Shown: piece after piece, positions 49,890-55,982 of the stretch
Layout of the letters: the number at the start of each line of letters is the position of its first letter
Numbering within the stretch: position 1 is the stretch's first letter
NCBI GenBank assembly: GCA_017510985.1
Contig: JAFWLR010000010.1
Coordinates: 1-55,982 of the forward strand
Source of the DNA: Candidatus Saccharimonadota bacterium
GTDB taxonomy: Bacteria; Patescibacteriota; Saccharimonadia; Saccharimonadales; Saccharimonadaceae
Direction: 5' to 3'
DNA: 55,982 bases
Translations under genes and position numbers: made by a program
The notes under the pieces: model-generated
The model's input: only the letters and a program-made list of their open reading frames with translations
Told to the model about the DNA's origin: nothing
Database searches by the model: none

Positions 49890-49926
49890 CTACAAAATAC
49901 CTCCCCACCGGGGAGGTATTTTGTAG
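49890..49926. terminator. Bidirectional terminator between ppa and the anchored acidic protein gene
   Basis: Perfect 17-bp arms around a 3-nt loop; the inner part is ACCTCCCC/GGGGAGGT. It lies between two convergent genes and serves both. Confidence 0.85.
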
Positions 49927-49939
49927 ATAGCCTTATCTT

Positions 49940-50458
49940 TTATTCATTATTTTCAACTACTTCTTCCACAGCCTCATCACTTCCCGAATCTGCATTTTCG
50001 AGCGATTCCTTCACCGAATCAATATAAGTTTTTACGTCCGAAGCCGACATATCCTCATATACTGATTCATTAGCCTCCAAAATCACATACTTACCTTCTA
50101 GCGCCACTGATTTATAGGCGCCATCATTATTTTCCGAATAAAAATCGTAGGCTTTCTTTGCCGTAGCTTCATCCGCAAACTCATAATAAGCCTTCACACC
50201 AGTGATCTCATCCCCAGAATAAGCATAAACCAAATGACTCTTAAGCGGTGCATAAGCATTATCCTCTTCTTCCGATCCATCATATTCCATCGTCAAAACA
50301 TACTTATTATTATCCGACACAAAATATGAATCACCCAATTTATTTGTATTTATTGCTACTACTGCCGCCACAATGATTATTGCAATTATCACCATCGCAA
50401 TGCAAATACCCCCAACAATCACACTCTTATTATCTTTTTTAGTCCTTTTTTCAACCAT
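49940..50458 (-). CDS. Unknown membrane-anchored acidic protein
   Basis: 172 residues. One helix near the N-terminus (about 13-37, IVGGICIAMVIIAIIIVAAVV), a folded outward part of about 100 residues (VSDNNKYVLTMEYDG, ATAKKAYDFYSENNDG) and an acidic tail (SGSDEAVEEVVENNE). No known family recognised. It has TGTTATAAT (50481-50489), AAGGAGA and the shared terminator. Confidence 0.75.
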   Translation of the reverse strand: MVEKRTKKDNKSVIVGGICIAMVIIAIIIVAAVVAINTNKLGDSYFVSDNNKYVLTMEYDGSEEEDNAYAPLKSHLVYAYSGDEITGVKAYYEFADEATAKKAYDFYSENNDGAYKSVALEGKYVILEANESVYEDMSASDVKTYIDSVKESLENADSGSDEAVEEVVENNE

Positions 50459-50480
50459 AATATTCTCCTTTTATACTTCT

Positions 50481-50489
50481 ATTATAACA
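50481..50489 (-). promoter_or_regulatory. Promoter of the anchored acidic protein gene
   Basis: TGTTATAAT on the minus strand, then AAGGAGA before the ATG at 50458. Confidence 0.65.
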
Positions 50490-50562
50490 CTTTCATTAAA
50501 AACCTTAAGCTTTTTTATCTTCTTTTTACTTTCTTTCATCTTTCCACCATACCCCCTTGCTC

Positions 50563-51882
50563 TTATAATTCAATGATTTTCACCCTATCTTGTTTAGTGG
50601 TATCTCGATCTCGCACCGTCACTGTATCATCTTCTAAAGTTTCAAAATCCACTACTACACACTTTGGTGTACCAATTTCATCTTGCTTACGATAACGCTT
50701 GCCAATATTACCACTATCATCCCACGTGACATTTCCATATTTCTTTCGCAAAATCGCATAAACTTCTCGCGCTTTTTCCATAAGCTCCAGCTTGTTCTTT
50801 AGTAGCGGTGACACACAAAACCTATACGGCGCCAAATTGTCCGGCAACTTCAACACCACCCGCGATGAACCATCCACCTCATCTTCACAATACGCCGTAG
50901 TCAATACCGCCATCACCAACCTCTCTACTCCAAAACTCGGCTCAATCACATGTGGGACAAATGTTTCATTGGTTTTTTTGTCGCGATACTCCATATTTTT
51001 ACCTGACTCTCGTTGAATATTAGAAAGATCAAAATCCGTCCGATACGCAATCCCCATTAGCTCTTCGCGTCCAATCGGGTAGTCAAATTCCATATCAATC
51101 GTCCGCTTACTATAATGCGCTCGATCCTCCTCCGGCACGTCTAGCTCATGAATACTATCTACAGGTAACATCATTACATTCTCTAAGAAATCATGCACAT
51201 CAACCAGCAACTTATCGAAATTTTCCTCCCAAGTATTCGGCTTTACGAAATATTCAATCTCCATTTGCTCAAATTCGCGTGAACGGAACACGAAATCCCG
51301 TGGGCTAATTTCATTCCGGAACGCCTTCCCCTGCTGCGCTAGTCCGAAAGGCATATCCGGATAAATCGTATCTACTACATTCTTGAAATTCGTAAAAATC
51401 CCTTGCGCCGTTTCGCCACGCAAATATGCCAAAGAACTATCATCCGATACCGACCCTACATGTGTCCTAAACAGCATATTAAACTGTTTTACTTCATCCC
51501 AATTCACTTTGCCACAATTCGGACATTTCGCATTAGCACTCGTTAGTTCTTCACGCGTTACTTTCTCCGAAAAATCGCCCAAATGATCTGCTCTGAAACG
51601 TTTATGACACTCTTTACACTCCACCAACGGATCCGCAAAAGTCGCCGTGTGTCCACTAGCTACCCACGTACGTGGATTCATCAAAATTGCTGCATCCACC
51701 CCATACATATCATCTCGGTCTTCCACAAAATACTTCCACCAGGCGTTCATTATTTTTCGTTTTAGCTCCACTCCTAGTGGTCCATAATCCCAAGTCCCAG
51801 CCATCCCACCGTAGACTTCCGACCCCTGAAAGATAAATCCCCGCCTTTTACATAAACTTACTATATCCTCTAATCTACTCAT
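50563..51882 (-). CDS. glyS: Glycyl-tRNA synthetase (single-chain type)
   Basis: 439 residues of the alpha2 (GlyQS) type. The N-terminus has CKRRGFIFQGSEVYGGMAGT and WDYGPLGVELK. A zinc-like site is made by CKECHKRF and CPNCGKVNW. Class II motifs include LAQQGKAFRNEISPRDFVFR and PHVIEPSFGVERL. It charges tRNA-Gly. The -10 TGATATAAT ends 6 nt before ATG. Confidence 0.96.
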   Translation of the reverse strand: MSRLEDIVSLCKRRGFIFQGSEVYGGMAGTWDYGPLGVELKRKIMNAWWKYFVEDRDDMYGVDAAILMNPRTWVASGHTATFADPLVECKECHKRFRADHLGDFSEKVTREELTSANAKCPNCGKVNWDEVKQFNMLFRTHVGSVSDDSSLAYLRGETAQGIFTNFKNVVDTIYPDMPFGLAQQGKAFRNEISPRDFVFRSREFEQMEIEYFVKPNTWEENFDKLLVDVHDFLENVMMLPVDSIHELDVPEEDRAHYSKRTIDMEFDYPIGREELMGIAYRTDFDLSNIQRESGKNMEYRDKKTNETFVPHVIEPSFGVERLVMAVLTTAYCEDEVDGSSRVVLKLPDNLAPYRFCVSPLLKNKLELMEKAREVYAILRKKYGNVTWDDSGNIGKRYRKQDEIGTPKCVVVDFETLEDDTVTVRDRDTTKQDRVKIIEL

Positions 51883-51888
51883 AACCCC

Positions 51889-51897
51889 ATTATATCA
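51889..51897 (-). promoter_or_regulatory. Leaderless promoter of glyS
   Basis: TGATATAAT on the minus strand ends 6 nt before the ATG at 51882. The surrounding 21 nt are identical to those before the gene starting at 54680. Confidence 0.75.
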
Positions 51898-51937
51898 CAC
51901 ATATTATATATGGTGCACTTATAGAGTTCCACCCCTG

Positions 51938-52639
51938 TTAATTTTTTGCCACAATTTTCGCTAAATTTAATACCTTCCCCATTAATCCCAATTTCACTTT
52001 TACTCTCTTTACCGTAGCCAAATTCGCCGTCACCATCAGCCTTAATATTTTAATTTCATTCACCCCATATTCGCCTTGTTCATTTTCTGAAAAAGCCTCC
52101 TCTTGCACATTCCAATCGTAATATTTTTCCGCGTCTAACCTCACGCCCATAACATCTCGATACAAATTTACCTCTTCTCCACTCACTCGCGCCAAATTCA
52201 ATAAGAACCACGCCTCAATCATCGCCGCATCCGTATCCCCATTAATTTCTTCTAATACTTGCCGCGTTATTTCGAACCACTCTCTGCTATCCGTATGTTC
52301 CGCCACCATCGCAATTTTTTTCAAAACCAAAGCCATAAGCTCCATCCGCTCATAATCTTGCAAAATTTCCCCATAATGTTTTACCATCCGCGCGCTCGTC
52401 ACTACCCCCAGTTCAGATTTGCCCAAGTGAATTTGTAACTCACTTAGGCAAAACATTTCCACCCCACCCGCCAATTTAGATTTCGGTCGTCGTACCCCCT
52501 TAGCAATTGCCACTATTTTTCCATTCGGTGTAATCAAATTCAAAATTCGATCCGCTTCTCCATAATTCGTTCGTCTTAACACGATCGCCAAAGTTTTTAA
52601 ATCTTTTCCCGCACTACGCATCATTTTTGTTCTCATCAT
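51938..52639 (-). CDS. recO: DNA repair protein RecO
   Basis: 233 residues. The N-terminal OB fold (AIVLRRTNYGEADRILNLIT, GKIVAIAKGVRRPKSKLAGG) and the helical rest match RecO, which loads RecA with RecR. The usual zinc cysteines of RecO are not visible. The start is uncertain: ATGs at 52639, 52636, 52624 and 52621 are in frame, overlapping the receiver gene by 26 nt or less. It is the third gene of an operon with a kinase and a receiver. Confidence 0.9.
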   Translation of the reverse strand: MMRTKMMRSAGKDLKTLAIVLRRTNYGEADRILNLITPNGKIVAIAKGVRRPKSKLAGGVEMFCLSELQIHLGKSELGVVTSARMVKHYGEILQDYERMELMALVLKKIAMVAEHTDSREWFEITRQVLEEINGDTDAAMIEAWFLLNLARVSGEEVNLYRDVMGVRLDAEKYYDWNVQEEAFSENEQGEYGVNEIKILRLMVTANLATVKRVKVKLGLMGKVLNLAKIVAKN

Positions 52640-52982
52640 ATTGCACTACATAATTTTTAATTTCCTCTGGCAACATGGTATTTTTATCTAACACTCCCAC
52701 CACATTATATACACTCAAATCTCGTCCCGCCAAATCTAATGACGACACCACCACCACCGGCACTACCGCCGTATCCGCATAAGACGCTAATTCATTCAAA
52801 AAAGTAAACCCATCCGGTCCATCTAACAAAATATCCAGAAAAATCAAATCCGGCACTCCCGTTTGATCTAGCGCTTGCGCTGCTTCTATTCCATTAGTAA
52901 AAATTTTTACTTCTCTCAGCTCCCCACACGCCCGTTCTATACACCCTGCCATTATTTCATCGTCATCTATTACATATATCAT
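52614..52982 (-). CDS. Single-domain response regulator receiver
   Basis: 122 residues, receiver only: acidic pocket DDDE (6-9), phosphoacceptor Asp50 (LIFLDILLDGPDG), the Ser80-81 switch (VVVVSS) and Lys100 (VLDKN). No DNA-binding output. It should be phosphorylated by the kinase encoded nine bases upstream and act by protein contact. It has GAGGA before its ATG and overlaps recO. Confidence 0.92.
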   Translation of the reverse strand: MIYVIDDDEIMAGCIERACGELREVKIFTNGIEAAQALDQTGVPDLIFLDILLDGPDGFTFLNELASYADTAVVPVVVVSSLDLAGRDLSVYNVVGVLDKNTMLPEEIKNYVVQYDENKNDA

Positions 52983-52991
52983 CTCAAATCC

Positions 52992-53675
52992 TCATGCGAA
53001 TAAACTCGTTTGCTTAGACACCGGCATTTCCACATAAAAACTCGTCCCATCTCGATGCCTTACCGCCCCTACTTTAGCATTCATATATCGCGAAAATTTC
53101 GACGCAATATACAATCCTAATCCTGAAGACCCCGGCCGCATCGCAATCGAAGTTGGTTTTTCAATCCATCCCCGTTTCATTTCTCGCCATACGTCCATCG
53201 GTAATGCTGGACCATAATCCCGCACCATTATTTTTACTTTACCTTGAAAATCTTTTACATTCAGTTCCGCTCTTGTCCCCTCTCCCGAATAATGCATCGC
53301 GTTTAACAAGAAATTATATACCACGCTATGCAACAAATCCCGATTTGCCGTCACTAGCCTCGCCCGATTGCTGTACTTGATAAATAATTCTCGCCGATTG
53401 TAATCAAACAAATACATAAGTTCTCTCGCCACTTCATCACATACTACCCTTACCGCCACTGGTTCCATTTCGAACAATCCATCTTCAAGCCGCCGAATTT
53501 TTATTAAATCGTTCACTTGTTTAATCGCCCGTTCACTCACGCTCACCATTTCATTTCTTGTGTGTTCACCCTCTGCATCCATCCCAGGCAAAGTGAGTGC
53601 CAATTGCCTTAGTACAGCCAGTGGTGCTTTTAGCTCGTGCGCCGCTACCAAAATCCCATCTACCTCCGCTTCCAT
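52992..53675 (-). CDS. Minimal soluble histidine kinase
   Basis: 227 residues without membrane helix or sensor domain. The H-box AAHELKAPLAVL (His13) is at the very N-terminus. The HATPase part has NFLLNAMHYS (N-box, Asn125), DYGP (G1) and GSSGLGLYIASKF (G2). A sensing partner or cytosolic signal must be supplied elsewhere. The promoter TGTTATAAT (53682-53690) ends 6 nt before ATG, so the operon starts leaderless. Confidence 0.92.
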   Translation of the reverse strand: MEAEVDGILVAAHELKAPLAVLRQLALTLPGMDAEGEHTRNEMVSVSERAIKQVNDLIKIRRLEDGLFEMEPVAVRVVCDEVARELMYLFDYNRRELFIKYSNRARLVTANRDLLHSVVYNFLLNAMHYSGEGTRAELNVKDFQGKVKIMVRDYGPALPMDVWREMKRGWIEKPTSIAMRPGSSGLGLYIASKFSRYMNAKVGAVRHRDGTSFYVEMPVSKQTSLFA

Positions 53676-53681
53676 ACCACT

Positions 53682-53690
53682 ATTATAACA
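53682..53690 (-). promoter_or_regulatory. Leaderless promoter of the HK-RR-recO operon
   Basis: TGTTATAAT on the minus strand ends 6 nt before the ATG at 53675. Confidence 0.72.
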
Positions 53691-53849
53691 CCGAGCCCCC
53701 TAAATCAAAACCATAGGCTTCTTAGCCTCTTGAATAAATCCGCTAGTTTGGTATTTTATCCGTATCAAATGCTATTGTTGATAAAATAAGCATAGAAAAA
53801 TGATAAAGTAATCACAGAAAAATACCGAAATAGCAAATTTAGCAAGAAA

Positions 53850-54680
53850 TTACTCGTTGAAAGTGACAGTCTTAAGCAACTCATTAAAATCTTTTTCAAA
53901 TAGCACTGAATCCGTCTGCAAAATTGCAGTTTTATCTCTTATCTTGAATGTTACAATAAAACCATTCAATTCTGTATTTGGTATTGTACCAGTATAACGA
54001 TTAGCCGTAATATTGTTATTTGGGCCAATCGTCACCGACTCCATCGTCAGCCCAGAATCCCTTCTATCCATATCTCGTTGATATTTCTCAGTCACACTAT
54101 CAAAACTCTCATTAAGAATAGTTACTCTCAGTGCATTAATCGTGTCATTACTCACCGTATCTACTTGCCCCGGATTAAAATAGGCATTGAAATTTCCACC
54201 CGTATTTGCCGCTTCCGCCACATAAACACTCCAAGTTTTAGGATAATTAAAAGTTAATTGCCCATAATCTAACGGCCCTGCAAAAGTTTTGTACGGATTC
54301 TTTTCCCTTTCTGCATACTCCTTCTCATCCTCTTCCCGTTGTTCAACCTTAGCATTCGCCACCGCCTTAGATATTTTTCCATCCACATCTGTCTGTGCCT
54401 CATTCCATTGCATCGTCATCCAAATAAACAATCCAATAAACGTCACTGCTATTAATGACAACAAAATAATCACTATTGTCTTAATTAAACCCGAGTTATC
54501 TTTTCGTGACTTCACCGGCGCTTGCATCTGTTGCACCATCGGCATCCCATTCGGTCCCATCGCTTGATACTGTGGCCCTGCCGGCTGCATTGGTCGCATA
54601 TCCGGCACCCCACTCGTCCGTGGACCCATATTATTTGCACTACTCATACCGCTCATGCCAGGCATCTGATAATTATCCAT
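53850..54680 (-). CDS. Membrane protein with Met/Pro/Gly-rich cytosolic N-terminus and PsbP-like outer domain
   Basis: 276 residues. Residues 1-58 are Met/Pro/Gly/Gln-rich and disordered-looking (MPGMSGMSSANNMGP). A helix (about 65-88) and a short charged coil (about 95-125) follow. The outer part (PYKTFAGPLDYGQLTFNYPK, split, and KTWSVYV) resembles the PsbP/DUF1795-type fold seen in lipoproteins of many bacteria. Function unknown. Its promoter block is identical to that of glyS and places the -10 6 nt before ATG. Confidence 0.78.
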   Translation of the reverse strand: MDNYQMPGMSGMSSANNMGPRTSGVPDMRPMQPAGPQYQAMGPNGMPMVQQMQAPVKSRKDNSGLIKTIVIILLSLIAVTFIGLFIWMTMQWNEAQTDVDGKISKAVANAKVEQREEDEKEYAEREKNPYKTFAGPLDYGQLTFNYPKTWSVYVAEAANTGGNFNAYFNPGQVDTVSNDTINALRVTILNESFDSVTEKYQRDMDRRDSGLTMESVTIGPNNNITANRYTGTIPNTELNGFIVTFKIRDKTAILQTDSVLFEKDFNELLKTVTFNE

Positions 54681-54686
54681 AACCCC

Positions 54687-54695
54687 ATTATATCA
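54687..54695 (-). promoter_or_regulatory. Leaderless promoter of the PsbP-like protein gene
   Basis: TGATATAAT on the minus strand ends 6 nt before the ATG at 54680; identical context to the glyS promoter. Confidence 0.75.
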
Positions 54696-54723
54696 CACTC
54701 CCCGCTAAAATTGATATTTTTAT

Positions 54724-55982
54724 CTACCGCGCCAAACACCGCACCGAAACAGCATCTAACCTATTATATTTTGCAGCTACATTAAGCCCACCATCGACTT
54801 CATCAATTAGATCATAAATATATGATTTAGTATCCGACGATACAGTACTAGTCCAAAACCTCCCAGTATAACCAGCTGACGCCAAATAGCCATTCCCACT
54901 GCTCCCCCAAACAGTCCCAGAACGCACTAAATATAAAGGAGCGACAATTAAATTTGCACCTGAACCACCATAATAATAAACCAGATTATAAATTTCATTG
55001 GAGCCAATAACCCCACTTTCATAAGAAGCAATCCTCGAAAGTCTCCAACCCAAAGGACACACTGAGTTTTCCGGATTATTAGAAATACTACTATAAGTAG
55101 AATCGATATAAACAGAAGAATCATTCGAAGCAATAGAAGCTGACCAATTATAATAATTGCCTACGCTACCATGTTCGCCATTTTTGCTAGTATCTACTCC
55201 CGTATAAGATCTATTCGAAAAATAATTAGCATAAACATTATCCTTTTTCCACATATAACTGCAAGCAATAGCATCACCACCCGGCCAACAAAGCTTAGAG
55301 TTATAATCAGTGCCAACCCAATACCAATTACCCGAATCTACCGAATATGGATGAATAGGACTGCCTCCCCAACTAGCAAGCCAAGTAATTTTTGCAATTT
55401 CATCCGTCACCGCATTTATCGTACTTCTCTCCGGTATCCAGCTAATCACGCCACCATCGCAATCAACTTCATCATTAGAACAACTATAGCCGTCCACATA
55501 GCCATTTATACCATATTCTACAAGATCCGTATCATTAGAAGTTAAAGCTACGTCCTTATCCAGATTTAAGTCCAAGTTCTGCGTCATCCAACAATGCCCA
55601 TCTTTTAGCTTTGCTACCCAATAAACATTATTGTCTCTAATGTCTATTAACTGTGCCTCCATAGTATCAGAGTTATCAGTAAGTTGTGAAGTATAGACAT
55701 TATTACATATGGTATTACTCATATCTTGCATTTTATAATAACCATTAAGCATAGTGATAGAAGGGTCAGATGTTGCTGCTTCTTTGAAGGCATCATAGAA
55801 AGATACTGGAGTAGCTTTTCCTACCGCAGTAAAGTTAACTGTATTAGTATATTCCCCTGCTGCTTGAGTATTACTAGCTTTAGCTCCTATTTTAAACTTG
55901 ATAGTATTAGTACCAATAGCAGTAGTATCTACTAGCTTAATACCAGTACTAGAGTAGATGGGTAGACCATTATAACCATTGG
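54724..55982 (-). CDS. FISUMP-like surface protein (N-terminus cut by window edge)
   Basis: The frame is open from 54724 to the window edge, about 419 codons, so an ATG at 55752 is internal and not the start. It shares ordered blocks with the gene at 1-1125: NGYNGLP, KFKIGAKASN, NGYYKMQDMS, VYWVAKLKDG and HCWMTQNLDLNL. The C-terminal part, missing in the other copy, has CSYMW, GSVGNYYNWSAS, SVCPLGWRLSRIASYESG, GRFWTSTV and the final VRCLAR, as in FISUMP/fibrobacter-type surface domains. Conserved cysteines suggest disulfides. It is probably exported and displayed; the ligand is unknown. Confidence 0.88.
   Translation of the reverse strand, partial: NGYNGLPIYSSTGIKLVDTTAIGTNTIKFKIGAKASNTQAAGEYTNTVNFTAVGKATPVSFYDAFKEAATSDPSITMLNGYYKMQDMSNTICNNVYTSQLTDNSDTMEAQLIDIRDNNVYWVAKLKDGHCWMTQNLDLNLDKDVALTSNDTDLVEYGINGYVDGYSCSNDEVDCDGGVISWIPERSTINAVTDEIAKITWLASWGGSPIHPYSVDSGNWYWVGTDYNSKLCWPGGDAIACSYMWKKDNVYANYFSNRSYTGVDTSKNGEHGSVGNYYNWSASIASNDSSVYIDSTYSSISNNPENSVCPLGWRLSRIASYESGVIGSNEIYNLVYYYGGSGANLIVAPLYLVRSGTVWGSSGNGYLASAGYTGRFWTSTVSSDTKSYIYDLIDEVDGGLNVAAKYNRLDAVSVRCLAR

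Noticed and set aside
53691-53849. Possible small gene or RNA between the PsbP-like gene and the kinase
   Set aside because: AT-rich with no promoter-terminator unit or convincing frame; it is probably spacer.
1-55982. CRISPR array, insertion sequence or prophage
   Set aside because: No regularly spaced repeats, transposase or integrase, or phage gene cluster was seen; only one isolated phage-type gene.
1-55982. Alternative code with TGA as glycine
   Set aside because: Several genes (e.g. LicD, the CPTC membrane protein) end properly at TGA, and conserved proteins show no in-frame TGA.

Overview
The window looks like a chromosomal segment of a Candidate Phyla Radiation bacterium, most likely a Saccharibacterium (TM7). 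The S10/spc ribosomal clusters have no gene for uL30 between rpsE and rplO and none for uL29 between rplP and rpsQ. Loss of uL30 is a known CPR trait. Small envelope proteins, DsbA-type and Rpf-type secreted factors and FISUMP-like surface proteins fit that group. TGA is used as a stop codon, which argues against Gracilibacteria/Absconditabacteria. Most genes lie on the minus strand. The plus strand is C-rich in genes of both orientations, so the window appears to lie within one replichore. I saw no rRNA, CRISPR array, insertion sequence or replication origin.

Layout. 1-1125 holds the 5' part of a large FISUMP-like surface protein, and a paralog runs off the other end (54724-55982). 1251-4180 holds a membrane FKBP and the distal spc block (rplF-rplR-rpsE-rplO). 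4288-9185 holds trpS and an operon of a four-domain peptidoglycan hydrolase plus two small membrane proteins. 9277-22538 is a surface-polysaccharide locus: galE, CpsB-type phosphatase, Wzc-like tyrosine kinase, LCP ligase, tagD, flippase, LicD, two glycosyltransferases, a Wzy-like polymerase, the initiating sugar transferase and an acidic anchored surface protein. 22659-29337 is the proximal ribosomal block (rplC to rpsH). The spc operon is therefore split between rpsH and rplF by about 18.5 kb of envelope genes.

29338-34800 contains a structured leader before rplC, prfB, a tRNA-dihydrouridine synthase, and a group of small unknown genes with strong promoters and long leaders. 34841-43682 is housekeeping: murD, an M16 peptidase, secA, hpf, serS, rsmA and an RpfB-like muralytic protein. 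43683-44200 has no clear protein gene but shows two RNA-like structures. 44201-49880 carries a DsbA with an unusual CPTC membrane partner, rarA, a small membrane protein, tRNA-Phe, tRNA-Val and tRNA-Lys, hisS and ppa. 49940-54680 holds a small anchored protein, glyS, a soluble histidine kinase-receiver-recO operon and a Met/Pro-rich membrane protein.

Two start styles are visible. Twelve genes have an extended or consensus -10 box ending only 6-7 nt before the start codon and no Shine-Dalgarno site, so they are probably translated from leaderless mRNAs. Most other transcription units have a short leader with an AAGGAG-like site. The most notable items are the split spc operon, the leaderless architecture, the multidomain hydrolase, the sugar transferase fused to a mini GT2 domain, the TagD/LicD pair, the DsbA/CPTC pair, the HK-RR-RecO operon and the structured intergenic RNAs.
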